From: Gemmatimonadota bacterium
GTDB taxonomy: Bacteria; Gemmatimonadota; Gemmatimonadetes; Gemmatimonadales; Gemmatimonadaceae
Direction: 5' to 3'
Assembly: GCA_016194585.1 (NCBI GenBank)
Contig: JACQBG010000041.1
Span: 1-64,000, forward strand
DNA: 64,000 nt
The notes under the pieces are model-generated. The model saw only the letters and a list, made by a program, of their open reading frames with translations, ran no database searches and had not been told where the DNA came from. Made by a program: the position numbers and the translations under genes. This document shows, one piece after another, positions 8,486 to 16,919 of this stretch. Each line of letters starts with the position of its first letter. Positions within the stretch are counted from its first letter, which is position 1.

Positions 8486-9515
8486 CGCGCAGAACGCGCT
8501 GCAGCACGCGGTGCGGCAGCTCGCGCATGGCGCCTCGCTCAGCGTCGACGAGGCGACGCGCGCCTTCGCCACGGTGATGAGCGGGGAGGGGCTTCCCTCG
8601 CAGATCGCCGCGCTGCTGATGGCGCTCCGCGTGAAGGGCGAGACCGCCGACGAGGTGGCGGGCGCGGCGCGCGCGCTGCGCGACGCCATGACCGTGCTCG
8701 AAGCCGACAGCCCCGACACCCTCGTCGACACCTGCGGCACGGGGGGCGGCAGCATCCCGACCTTCAACATCTCGACCGCCGCGGCGCTCCTCACCGCCGG
8801 CGCCGGCGCGCGCGTCGCGAAGCACGGCAACCGCTCGTTCACGTCGAAGTCGGGGAGCGCCGACGTGATCGAAGCGCTCGGCATCGCCATCGACATCCCT
8901 GTCGCGGCGATGGGGGAGGTGCTCGAGCGTGCCGGCATCGTGTTCATGTTCGCTCCGACGATGCATCCGGCGATGCGCCACGTGGGACCGGTGCGCCGCG
9001 AGATCGCCGTGCCGACGGTCATGAACCTCATCGGCCCGCTGGCCAACCCCGCCCGGGCCGGGCGCCAGGTCATCGGTGTCGCCGACGCGAACCGGCTGGA
9101 GTTGATCGGCCAGGCGCTCGCCGCCCTCGGCACGCGCCATTCGCTCGTCGTGCATGGCGAGCCGGGACTTGACGAGATCTCCCCGCTGGGCCGCACGACC
9201 GTGCTCGAGTTGCAGGAGGGCGAGATGCGGCGCTGGACCCTCGAGCCCGCCGACCTCGGTGTCGACGCCATCGATGCGCGCGAACTCGCCGGCGGATCGC
9301 CGGCGGAGAACGCCGAGCTCATCGAACAGCTGTTGGTGGGAAAGGGGTCGGCGGCCGCAAGGTCGGCGGTGCTCATCAATGCGGCGGGCGCGATCTACGT
9401 GGCCGGGCTGGCGGGGCATTTCCAGAGCGCCCTCTCACTGGCCCGCCAGGCGCTGCGCGAAGGGGCCGGTCGCGATGCGCTCGACCGGCTGCGAAAAGCG
9501 GCGCCCCGTCGCTGA
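8478..9515 (+). CDS. trpD: Anthranilate phosphoribosyltransferase
   Basis: TrpD (345 residues) transfers phosphoribosyl from PRPP to anthranilate, the second committed step of tryptophan synthesis. The PRPP loop and anthranilate site are clear: DTCGTGGGSIPTFNIST, VAKHGNRSFTSKSGSADV and PTMHPAMRHVGPVRRE. It starts with GTG at 8478, overlapping the GAF gene. No trpE or trpG is present in the window, so the first step is encoded elsewhere. Its last codons contain a hairpin that serves as a terminator for lexA on the other strand. Confidence 0.95.
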   Translation: MSSAQNALQHAVRQLAHGASLSVDEATRAFATVMSGEGLPSQIAALLMALRVKGETADEVAGAARALRDAMTVLEADSPDTLVDTCGTGGGSIPTFNISTAAALLTAGAGARVAKHGNRSFTSKSGSADVIEALGIAIDIPVAAMGEVLERAGIVFMFAPTMHPAMRHVGPVRREIAVPTVMNLIGPLANPARAGRQVIGVADANRLELIGQALAALGTRHSLVVHGEPGLDEISPLGRTTVLELQEGEMRRWTLEPADLGVDAIDARELAGGSPAENAELIEQLLVGKGSAAARSAVLINAAGAIYVAGLAGHFQSALSLARQALREGAGRDALDRLRKAAPRR

Positions 9516-9523
9516 GGCGCCGC
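9494..9523 (-). terminator. Intrinsic terminator for lexA, inside the 3' end of trpD
   Basis: Perfect 8-base-pair stem GCGGCGCC (9498-9505) / GGCGCCGC (9516-9523) with a 10-base loop. Read on the minus strand it is followed by TTTT (9497-9494), the classic intrinsic-terminator layout, 24 bases past the lexA stop. On the plus strand it overlaps the trpD stop and has no U-run. Confidence 0.65.
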
Positions 9524-9546
9524 CACTCCCCGGGCCTGACGCGCGA

Positions 9547-10152
9547 CTAGAAGCGCCGCATCACCCCGACCACGACGCCGCGCACGTGCATCTGGTGTTC
9601 GTGCACGTAGATCGGCGCCATCGAGTCGTTCGCGGGCTGCAGCCGGATCCGGCCGTCGCGCTCCCGGTAGTAGCGCTTCACCGTCGCCGAGTTGTCGTCG
9701 AGCATGGCGATGACCATCTGGCCGTTGTCGGCCGTCTGCCGGTCGTGCACGACGACGAGGTCGCCGTCGGTGATGTGGTCGTCGACCATCGAGTCGCCGC
9801 GCACGCGGAGCACATAGTGATTGCCGGCGCGGCGCACGAAGTCCTCCGGTACGCTGACGGTCTCCTCGCTGATCGACTCGATCGGCAAGCCCGCCGCGAC
9901 CGCGCCCAGCAAGGGGAGCTCGACCGCCCGGGGAAGCACGTCGGAGGGAAGGATCTCGATCGAGCGGCTCTCATTATAGCTCCGCTTGATGTACCCCTTC
10001 CGCTCCAGGTTGCTGAGGTGTTCGTGAACCGTTGCCAGCGAGTTATAGTTGAACTGGGCGGCGATCTCCTCGAAACTCGGCGCGTATCCGTGCTCCGCGG
10101 AGTAACTGGAGAGATAGTCGAGTATCTGGCGCTGGCGCTTCGTGAGCGGCAT
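9547..10152 (-). CDS. lexA: LexA, SOS-response repressor/protease
   Basis: LexA (201 residues from the ATG at 10152) represses DNA-damage genes and cleaves itself when RecA is activated. N-terminal winged helix: LTKRQRQILDYLSSYSAEHGYAPSFEEIAAQF, then a helix with NSLATVHEHLSNLERKGYIKR. The autocleavage bond A87-G88 lies in AVAAGLPIES; the catalytic serine is S121 in RGDSMVDD and the lysine is K159 in SATVKRYYRE. The frame is open to 10245, but MPLTKRQRQI matches LexA N-termini. It diverges from trpC; two operator-like repeats lie between them. Confidence 0.96.
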   Translation of the reverse strand: MPLTKRQRQILDYLSSYSAEHGYAPSFEEIAAQFNYNSLATVHEHLSNLERKGYIKRSYNESRSIEILPSDVLPRAVELPLLGAVAAGLPIESISEETVSVPEDFVRRAGNHYVLRVRGDSMVDDHITDGDLVVVHDRQTADNGQMVIAMLDDNSATVKRYYRERDGRIRLQPANDSMAPIYVHEHQMHVRGVVVGVMRRF

Positions 10153-10211
10153 GGCTGCCCCTGCTGGAGTGTGCGTCGTGCGACGGATGCGTCCTCTGCG
10201 TCGGATGACGC

Positions 10212-10254
10212 CCGAACAACACCCGAAGTAACGGTATCCGAACATTGACCGAAG
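10212..10254. promoter_or_regulatory. Two putative LexA operators (GAAC-N7-GAAG direct repeats)
   Basis: Between divergent lexA and trpC are two copies of CCGAACA-N4-CCGAAG, at 10212-10228 and 10238-10254. Each is a pair of CCGAA half-sites 11 bases apart, so four half-sites in all; on the minus strand they read CTTC-N7-GTTC. This is close to the GTTC-N7-GTTC SOS box of Alphaproteobacteria. A possible lexA promoter (TTGCGC, 17 bases, TACCGT on the minus strand, 10259-10231) lies within the pair. Placement and duplication strongly suggest autoregulation. The second box covers the trpC start codon as called here. Confidence 0.65.
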
Positions 10255-11072
10255 CGCAACAGGGAGCGGCGTGGACTCCGCCGACCGGACCGTTGGGGGA
10301 GCTCACCGCCGCCTCGCGGGAGCGGGCCGCCGGCGCGCGGGGGTCGGCGGCGGCGCTCGAGCGGGCGGTCGTCGACTGCCCTCCGGTGCCTTCGTTCCGC
10401 GGGGCGTTGCGTCGCGATGCCGTGCAGGTCATCGCCGAGATCAAGCGCCGGAGCCCGAGCAAGGGGGCGATCAACGAGGGGCTCGACGCTCCCGAGCGGG
10501 CGGTGGCATACGCGGCGGCGGGCGCGGCGGCCCTCTCCGTGTTGACCGAGCCGGCGCGGTTCGGCGGGTCGCTCGATGACCTGCGCGCCGTGCATGCGGC
10601 GACGCCGCTTCCGCTCCTGCGCAAGGATTTCATCGTCGACGAGGTCCAGCTGCTCGAGGCGCGGGTCGCCGGCGCCTCGGCGGTGTTGCTCATCGCCCGC
10701 GCCCTGCCGCCGTCGCGCTTCGCCGCCCTCGCCCGGGCCGCGCAGACGCTCTCGCTCGACGTGCTGCTCGAGGTGCGCGATGAGGGCGAACTCGAGCGCG
10801 CCCTCTCGGTGACTGACGCGGTGATCGGCGTGAACAACCGGAACCTCGAGACGCTGCAGATCGACGATGTCGTGAGCGAACGGCTCGTCCCGGGCATCCC
10901 GCCCGAGCGGATCGTGGTGTACGAGAGCGGTATCTCGAGCCGTGCGGGGGTCGAGCGCGCCGCGTCGCTCGGAGCCGACGCGGTGCTGGTCGGTTCGGCA
11001 CTCTCGGCGGCCGCCGACGGCGGCGCCGGGCTTGCCGCGCTCGTCGGCGTCACGAGGCACTCGCGTGGTTAG
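10245..11072 (+). CDS. trpC: Indole-3-glycerol phosphate synthase
   Basis: TrpC (275 residues as called) closes the indole ring to form indole-3-glycerol phosphate. Family motifs: VIAEIKRRSPSKGAI, LPLLRKDFIVDEVQLLEARVAGA, IGVNNRNLETLQID and VVYESGISSRAGV, all in a TIM barrel. The start is uncertain: TTG at 10245 lacks a good ribosome site and lies inside a LexA-like box; an in-frame TTG at 10293 (before GELTAASRERA) would still retain the family-conserved region. The 3' end overlaps trpF by eight bases. Confidence 0.92.
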   Translation: MTEAQQGAAWTPPTGPLGELTAASRERAAGARGSAAALERAVVDCPPVPSFRGALRRDAVQVIAEIKRRSPSKGAINEGLDAPERAVAYAAAGAAALSVLTEPARFGGSLDDLRAVHAATPLPLLRKDFIVDEVQLLEARVAGASAVLLIARALPPSRFAALARAAQTLSLDVLLEVRDEGELERALSVTDAVIGVNNRNLETLQIDDVVSERLVPGIPPERIVVYESGISSRAGVERAASLGADAVLVGSALSAAADGGAGLAALVGVTRHSRG

Positions 11073-11709
11073 CGTCAAGTTCTGCGGACTTACCCGTGAG
11101 GGCGACGCCCGCGAGGCCGCCGCGCTCGGCGCGTCGTACGTGGGCGCGATCTTCGCCGGAGGGCCGCGTTCGCTCGCTCCCGAACGGGCGCGCGACGTGC
11201 TCGCCGGCGCCGGTGCCGGCGTTGACCGGGTGGGCGTGTTCGGCGCCGACGGGCCCGACGTCGTGCGCGACGTCGCGCGGGTCGTGGGCCTGACCGTGGT
11301 GCAGCTGCACGGCGATCCGCGCGCCGCCGACGTGCGTGGCGTGCGGGCACGCTTCGGCGGCGCGGTGTGGGCCGTGGCGCGCGCCGAGGGGTCGCTCCTC
11401 CCCGAGTGGGCGGAGGAGCTGTTTCGCGAGGCCGACGCCGTCCTCCTCGATGCGCGCGTGCCGGGGCAGTTGGGCGGAACGGGGGTGACGCTCGAGTGGG
11501 ACGCGCTCGCGCGTTCGCTGGATGCGGTGCGCGGCGTCACCCCCGTGGTGCTGGCGGGAGGGCTGCGCCCTTCGAACGTGGCGGCGGCGGTGCGCGCCAT
11601 CGCGCCCGATATCGTGGACGTGTCGTCCGGCGTGGAGCAGTCGCCGGGGATCAAGGATCACCTGAAGATGCGCGCCTTCGTCGAGGCGGTGCGCGGGAGT
11701 GGTGTGTGA
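11065..11709 (+). CDS. trpF: Phosphoribosylanthranilate isomerase
   Basis: TrpF (214 residues from the GTG at 11065) isomerises phosphoribosylanthranilate to CdRP in the tryptophan pathway. Evidence: [22 protein letters not shown] with the catalytic cysteine C7, [27 protein letters not shown] containing the catalytic aspartate, and [15 protein letters not shown] with [14 protein letters not shown] at the phosphate site. The start overlaps trpC by eight bases, and the stop overlaps the trpB GTG (GTGTGA), so the three genes are translationally coupled. Confidence 0.94.
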   Translation: MVSVKFCGLTREGDAREAAALGASYVGAIFAGGPRSLAPERARDVLAGAGAGVDRVGVFGADGPDVVRDVARVVGLTVVQLHGDPRAADVRGVRARFGGAVWAVARAEGSLLPEWAEELFREADAVLLDARVPGQLGGTGVTLEWDALARSLDAVRGVTPVVLAGGLRPSNVAAAVRAIAPDIVDVSSGVEQSPGIKDHLKMRAFVEAVRGSGV

Positions 11710-12896
11710 CGACGGACCTGATGGAGACCGGGCGCTTCGGCGCATTCGGCGGGCGCTACGTGCCCGAGACGCTCATCCCGGCGCTCGACGAGCTCGAGGC
11801 GGCATACGCGCACGCCTCGACCGACGCGGCGTTCCACGCGGAGCTCGATTCGGCGCTGCGCCACTACGTGGGCCGGCCGTCGCCGCTGTCCGATGCGCCG
11901 CACCTCTCGGCCGTGGTCGGCGCGCCGGTGTGGCTGAAGCGCGAGGACCTGAACCACACCGGCGCGCACAAGATCAACAATGCCCTGGCGCAGGCGCTCC
12001 TCGCGAAGCGCATGGGGAAGCAGCGCATCATCGCCGAGACGGGCGCCGGGCAGCACGGGGTCGCGACGGCGACCGTGTGCGCGAGGCTCGGGCTCTCGTG
12101 CGTGGTCTACATGGGGGAGGAGGACATGCGGCGGCAGTCGCTGAACGTCTTCCGCATGAAGCTGCTGGGTGCCGAGGTGGTGCCGGTGACGAGCGGCACG
12201 CGCACGCTCAAGGACGCCACGAGCGAGGCGATCCGCGACTGGGTCACGACGTGCGACCACAGCCACTACATCATCGGGTCGGTGGTGGGGCCGGCGCCGT
12301 ATCCGCGGATGGTGCGTGACTTCCAGGCGGTGATCGGGCGCGAGGCACGCTCGCAGATGCTCGAGCGGGCGGGGCGGCTGCCACGCACCGTGGTCGCCTG
12401 CGTGGGCGGCGGCTCGAACGCGATGGGGATCTTCCATGCGTTCGTTCCCGACGACGGCGTCGAATTGGTTGGGGTCGAGGCGGCCGGGCACGGGCTCGAG
12501 ACGGACGCGCACTCCGCGTCGCTGTCGAAGGGACGCCCCGGCGTCCTGCACGGAGCGCTCAGTTACCTGCTCCAGGACGCGCACGGGCAGGTGCACCCGG
12601 CGCACTCGGTGTCGGCCGGACTGGACTATCCCGGCGTCGGGCCGGAGCACGCCCACCTCAAGGACACCGGGCGGGCGACCTACGTGTCGGTGACCGACCA
12701 GGAGGCGCTCGACGCGTTCGGCCGGTTCAGCCGGCTCGAGGGGATCATTCCGGCGCTCGAGACCGCCCACGCAGCGTCATGGATCATGCAGAACGCCGGG
12801 CGGTGGGCATCCGGCGACCCGGTGCTGTTGTGCGTGAGCGGACGGGGAGACAAGGACGTGGCGCAGGTCGCGGAAATGGGTATCTTGCCAGAGTGA
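11706..12896 (+). CDS. trpB: Tryptophan synthase beta chain
   Basis: TrpB (396 residues) condenses indole with serine using PLP. It has [16 protein letters not shown], the PLP lysine K89 in [31 protein letters not shown], and the phosphate-binding [11 protein letters not shown]. Length matches the TrpB1 family. GTG at 11706 is chosen because it overlaps the trpF stop; ATG at 11721 is an alternative. In most operons trpA follows at once. Here trpA is separated from trpB by two large signalling-type genes, although the TrpA-TrpB complex channels indole and the two subunits are normally made together. Confidence 0.96.
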   Translation: MTTDLMETGRFGAFGGRYVPETLIPALDELEAAYAHASTDAAFHAELDSALRHYVGRPSPLSDAPHLSAVVGAPVWLKREDLNHTGAHKINNALAQALLAKRMGKQRIIAETGAGQHGVATATVCARLGLSCVVYMGEEDMRRQSLNVFRMKLLGAEVVPVTSGTRTLKDATSEAIRDWVTTCDHSHYIIGSVVGPAPYPRMVRDFQAVIGREARSQMLERAGRLPRTVVACVGGGSNAMGIFHAFVPDDGVELVGVEAAGHGLETDAHSASLSKGRPGVLHGALSYLLQDAHGQVHPAHSVSAGLDYPGVGPEHAHLKDTGRATYVSVTDQEALDAFGRFSRLEGIIPALETAHAASWIMQNAGRWASGDPVLLCVSGRGDKDVAQVAEMGILPE

Positions 12897-14674
12897 ACTC
12901 GCCACGCGCGACAGTGTCCAACAATGCGACGGAGCTCCCCGAACCGCCGTTCGAGCCGGCGTTGGTCGAGGAGATGCTGCGCCAGCTGGATAAGACCGTG
13001 CGCGCGCATCAGTTGTACATGCACAACAACCCGACGTACCTGAAGTCGCTCGAGAATCTCCGGGCGACCTTCGCCCCCATCTGGGAGCACACGGATTCGC
13101 TCCCGCTGCAGGTGAGCGACTCCCAGCTCACGTGGATGGGACGCGTCGTGCGTGAGGAGCCGGAGAAGGCGTCCGACTCGTTGCCGTGGACGCTGTACAA
13201 GGACGGCGTCCGCGAGATCACGCTCGCTCCCGGATTCGAGGGGCAGGAGCTGGAGTGGCTCCTCGACATCATCCCGCGCGTGCGGAAAGCGCAGGACCAC
13301 GAGGACGACCTGCTCACGCTGCTGTGGGAGCAGGAGTTCAGCTTCCTCACGTATCGCTACGTGGACGTCTCCGGCGATCCGGCGCTTCCGCTCGACCAGA
13401 CGGCCACGGCGGGACGTTGGCCGGTGGGGCCCGGCGAGGTGGTGGAGAACCCCATCGAGGCGATCGAGGACGCGAAGGAGGAGGCGCAGGAGGGCGAGGG
13501 GAAGCCGGGGCAGGGGTCGAGCGCGATGCAGGAGTCGCCGAAGGCGTCCGGCCTCGTGCGCATGGAGGACTTCGACTCGACGCTCTACTTCCTCGAGGCG
13601 GGGGAGATCGAGTACCTGCGTCGCGAGGCGGAGCGCGAGTACCAGATGGACCTCCGGCACGGCGTGCTGAACGCGCTGTTCGACATCTTCGAGCTCCAGC
13701 CCGATCCCCTCGTGCGGCGCGAGGTGGCGCAGGACATCGAGGCGCTCACGCTCCACCTCCTCGCTGGCCGGCAGTTCGGCATCGTCGCGTTCCTGCTCCG
13801 CGAAGTGGAGGTGGTGCTCGAGCGGGCGCGCGACCTGCCGCCCGAGATCCGGCAGTCCTTCGCCCGGCTTCCCGACCGGCTCAGCGAGCCTTCGGCGCTC
13901 TCGCAGCTCATCGAGGCGATGGACGAGGCCGCGACACTGCCCGCCGCGGCCGATCTCGAGGGGCTGTTCGAGCGGCTGCGCCCGGCCGCACTTGGGACGG
14001 TGTTCCACTGGTTGGGCCAGTTGCGCAACGCGCAGCTGCGTCCGCTGCTCGAGCGGGCGGCCGACCGCCTCGCGCAATCGAACACCGCGGAACTCGTGCG
14101 GCTCATCGTCTCCGACGACCCGGTCGTCGCGCTCGAAGCGGTGAAGCGGTCGGCCGCGCTCAAGACGCCGGCGGCCGTGCCTCCCCTCGGCAAGGCGCTC
14201 GTCGAGGGCGCGCGTGACCTGCGGGTGGCGGCGGTCACCGCGCTCGTCGAGATCGGCACGGCCGGCGCGCTGCAGGCGCTCGAGCGCGCGCTCGACGACA
14301 CCGACCGTGACGTGCGGCTCGGCGCGATCCGCGCCCTCACCGCGAAGGCGTACCGCCCGGCCCTCGCGCGCGTGACGACGATGCTGAAGTCGAAGGACCT
14401 CAAGGAGCTCGACCGTACCGAGCGGGTGTCGGTGTTCGAACTGTACGGCACGCTCTGCGGCGACGCGGGGGTGCCCTATCTCGACGAACTGCTCAATCCG
14501 AAGAGCGGGCTCTTCTCGCGCAAGGAAGACCCCGACGTGCGGGCCTGCGCGGCGCTCGCGCTCGGTCGCGTCGGCACGCCCAAGGCCCAGGCGTCGCTAC
14601 AGAAAGCCGCCGCCGAGAAAGACGTGATCGTGCGCACGGCCGTGAATCGCGCCCTGAAGGTCGGTGGCCCGTGA
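12893..14674 (+). CDS. HEAT-repeat protein encoded between trpB and trpA
   Basis: A 593-residue soluble protein without a recognised catalytic motif. Residues about 22-175 form a domain that resembles the N-terminus of the next protein: [16 protein letters not shown] here against MYPIENSVVQKSLEEL there. A linker rich in E, G and P (about 180-220) follows. Residues about 380-590 hold HEAT-type repeats, e.g. [42 protein letters not shown] and [27 protein letters not shown] solenoids usually bind proteins. It starts with GTG overlapping the trpB stop and ends in a GTGA overlap with the HD-GYP gene. Probable role: partner or scaffold of that protein. Confidence 0.8.
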   Translation: MNSPRATVSNNATELPEPPFEPALVEEMLRQLDKTVRAHQLYMHNNPTYLKSLENLRATFAPIWEHTDSLPLQVSDSQLTWMGRVVREEPEKASDSLPWTLYKDGVREITLAPGFEGQELEWLLDIIPRVRKAQDHEDDLLTLLWEQEFSFLTYRYVDVSGDPALPLDQTATAGRWPVGPGEVVENPIEAIEDAKEEAQEGEGKPGQGSSAMQESPKASGLVRMEDFDSTLYFLEAGEIEYLRREAEREYQMDLRHGVLNALFDIFELQPDPLVRREVAQDIEALTLHLLAGRQFGIVAFLLREVEVVLERARDLPPEIRQSFARLPDRLSEPSALSQLIEAMDEAATLPAAADLEGLFERLRPAALGTVFHWLGQLRNAQLRPLLERAADRLAQSNTAELVRLIVSDDPVVALEAVKRSAALKTPAAVPPLGKALVEGARDLRVAAVTALVEIGTAGALQALERALDDTDRDVRLGAIRALTAKAYRPALARVTTMLKSKDLKELDRTERVSVFELYGTLCGDAGVPYLDELLNPKSGLFSRKEDPDVRACAALALGRVGTPKAQASLQKAAAEKDVIVRTAVNRALKVGGP

Positions 14675-16146
14675 ACCGCCCGACGTCGCGGGTCTCTGGG
14701 TCGATCGCCCAGGTCGGCGATGCCGGCGGCGAGGGGTTCGTCCGCGCGATGGGGCGCAACTTCATCCTCGGCTTGTACGGCGCGCTCCGCAGCATCCGGA
14801 TGTACCCGATCGAGAACTCCGTCGTCCAGAAGTCGCTCGAGGAGCTCACGGCGATCGCCGAGGAGCTGCGGAGCAAGGAGGGGGAGCTCGAGTTCCGCGT
14901 GTCGGGCGAGTTCATCTTCGTGAACTCGACGCGCCTGCGTCTCGACCTCGACAACTACACGACCTTCAGCTACCTGCTCTCGCAGTGCCGGGGGAGCGGC
15001 GTCGGCGTGATCCGCATCGTGTCGCGTCCGGCCGCCCGCGACTGGACGGTGCTGCTCGCGTTCCTCCTGCAGCCGCAGGGCGAGGTGCCGGCCGACCGGT
15101 TCGCGACGCTGCTGCAGCGCCTCGACACCACGGGCGTCACGGCGTTCGAGCTCGCGCCGCCGGTGGAGTCCGAGGACGACGAGAAGCACCGGTCGCAATC
15201 GAAGGAGGCGGCCAAGCGCACCTATGCGCAGTCGGTCGCGGCGACGAAGGAAGTGATGAATTCGGTGCGGCTCGGCCAGAGCCCGAACATCCGCAAGGTG
15301 AAGCGCGTGGTGCAGGGGATCGTCGACCAGATCCTCGCCGACGAGACTTCGCTGGTGGGACTCACCACCATCCGGGACTACGACGACTACACGTTCACGC
15401 ACTCGGTGAACGTGTGCATCTTCGGCGTCGCGCTCGGCCGCCGGCTCGGGCTCACCCGGCTCCAGCTGTACGACCTCGGGCTCGCGGCGCTGTTCCACGA
15501 CATCGGGAAGTCGCGCGTGCCGCTCGCCGTCGTCAACAAGCCGGACCTCCTCACCGACGACGAATGGCGGCTCATCGCGTCGCATCCGTGGATGGGGGTG
15601 CTCGCGCTCTTCCAGCTCAAGGAACAGCAGGAGTTCCCCTATCGCTCGATGATGGTCGCCTACGAGCACCACATGCGGCGCGACGTCACGGGCTATCCGC
15701 GCTCGCTGCGCACCAAGGCGATCGGGTTCTTCAGCAAGATCATCGCCGTGGCCGACGGGTTCGACGCGGCGACGTCGCGCCGCTCGTACCAGACGGAGCC
15801 GATGAACCCCGCGTCGGTGCTCGCCGAGATGCGGGACAATCCCCGGCGCGGCATGGACCCGGTGATCGTGAAGGCGTTCGTGAACCTGCTCGGCATCTAT
15901 CCCGTGGGGACCTTCGTCGTGCTCGACACGTTCGAGCTGGCGATCGTCCACTCGAACAATCCCAACCCCGAGATGCTCTCGCGGCCGATGGCGCTCATCG
16001 TGAGCGACGACCTCGGCAACGTGAAGTTCCCCGGGGAACTCGTCGATCTCGCCGAGCCCGACGAATCGGGGAATTTCCGGCGCACCATCATCAAGACGGC
16101 CGACCCCGAGCGCTATGGCATCCGGGTCGGCGACTACTTCATCTGA
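14671..16146 (+). CDS. HD-GYP-type phosphodiesterase with an N-terminal domain shared with the HEAT protein
   Basis: A 491-residue protein. The C-terminal half is an HD-GYP domain (about 215-400), a family that degrades cyclic di-GMP. Metal and signature residues are present: H244, H276-D277 in FHDIGKSRVP, H305 in ASHPWMG, and EHHMRRDVTGYP (H333-H334, D338, GYP 341-343). The consensus is HHExxDGxGYP, so the E is M and the first G is V. The N-terminal domain (about 25-165) resembles that of the upstream HEAT protein (MYPIENSVVQKSLEEL). A further about 90 residues after the HD-GYP core are unassigned. No membrane segments are seen. Activity on cyclic di-GMP is likely but unproven. Confidence 0.85.
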   Translation: MNRPTSRVSGSIAQVGDAGGEGFVRAMGRNFILGLYGALRSIRMYPIENSVVQKSLEELTAIAEELRSKEGELEFRVSGEFIFVNSTRLRLDLDNYTTFSYLLSQCRGSGVGVIRIVSRPAARDWTVLLAFLLQPQGEVPADRFATLLQRLDTTGVTAFELAPPVESEDDEKHRSQSKEAAKRTYAQSVAATKEVMNSVRLGQSPNIRKVKRVVQGIVDQILADETSLVGLTTIRDYDDYTFTHSVNVCIFGVALGRRLGLTRLQLYDLGLAALFHDIGKSRVPLAVVNKPDLLTDDEWRLIASHPWMGVLALFQLKEQQEFPYRSMMVAYEHHMRRDVTGYPRSLRTKAIGFFSKIIAVADGFDAATSRRSYQTEPMNPASVLAEMRDNPRRGMDPVIVKAFVNLLGIYPVGTFVVLDTFELAIVHSNNPNPEMLSRPMALIVSDDLGNVKFPGELVDLAEPDESGNFRRTIIKTADPERYGIRVGDYFI

Positions 16147-16147
16147 C

Positions 16148-16912
16148 GTGCTGACTTCACGATTCGCCGCGCTGCGGGCCGAAGGACGCCGCGCGCTGGT
16201 GTGCTACATGACGGCTGGCCATCCCGACCGTGCCCGCAGCCTCGCCCTCCTGCGCGGTCTCGCCGACGCGGGGGCGGACGTGGTGGAGGTCGGCGTGCCG
16301 TTCTCCGACCCCGTGGCCGACGGGCCGATCATCCAGGGGAGCTCGCAGGCGGCGCTCGAGCAGGGGATGACGCTCGACGGCGCCCTCGCGCTCATCGCCG
16401 AGGCGCGCGTGCCGATCCCGGTCGTGCTCTTCTCGTATCTCAATCCGCTCCTCTCGGCGGGCGACGACGTGCTGCAGCGCGCTCGCGACGCGGGGGTGCA
16501 CGGCGTGCTCGTCACCGACCTGCCGGTCGGCGCCGATCCGGAGCGCGAGGCGTGGTTCGGGCGTGGCCCCCTCGATTTCGTGCGGCTCGTCGCGCCGACG
16601 ACGCCGGCGGCCCGAATGGGGGAGATCGCGCGGCACGGACGCGGGTTCGTCTATCTGATCAGCCGGCTCGGCGTGACCGGCGTGCGCGACGCGATGCCGG
16701 AGTCGCTGCCGTCGACCGTGGCGCAGCTTCGCGCCGTGTGCGACCTCCCGATCTGCGTCGGTTTCGGCGTGTCGACCGCGGCGCACGCCCGCGCGGTTGG
16801 CGCGGTCGCCGATGGCGTCGTCGTCGGCAGCGCGATCGTGCAGGCCGCCGAGCGCAGCGTCGACGAGGCATTGGCGCTCGTGCGCGAACTGCGGGCCGCG
16901 CTCGACGGGTGA
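16148..16912 (+). CDS. trpA: Tryptophan synthase alpha chain
   Basis: TrpA (254 residues from the GTG at 16148) cleaves indole-3-glycerol phosphate to indole, passed to TrpB. The catalytic residues are E47 in [10 protein letters not shown] and D58 in [34 protein letters not shown] and [13 protein letters not shown] complete the barrel. It starts one base after the HD-GYP stop. Earlier in-frame ATG codons lie inside the HD-GYP gene and would add residues not seen in TrpA proteins. Confidence 0.96.
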   Translation: MLTSRFAALRAEGRRALVCYMTAGHPDRARSLALLRGLADAGADVVEVGVPFSDPVADGPIIQGSSQAALEQGMTLDGALALIAEARVPIPVVLFSYLNPLLSAGDDVLQRARDAGVHGVLVTDLPVGADPEREAWFGRGPLDFVRLVAPTTPAARMGEIARHGRGFVYLISRLGVTGVRDAMPESLPSTVAQLRAVCDLPICVGFGVSTAAHARAVGAVADGVVVGSAIVQAAERSVDEALALVRELRAALDG

Positions 16913-16919
16913 ACGCGGC

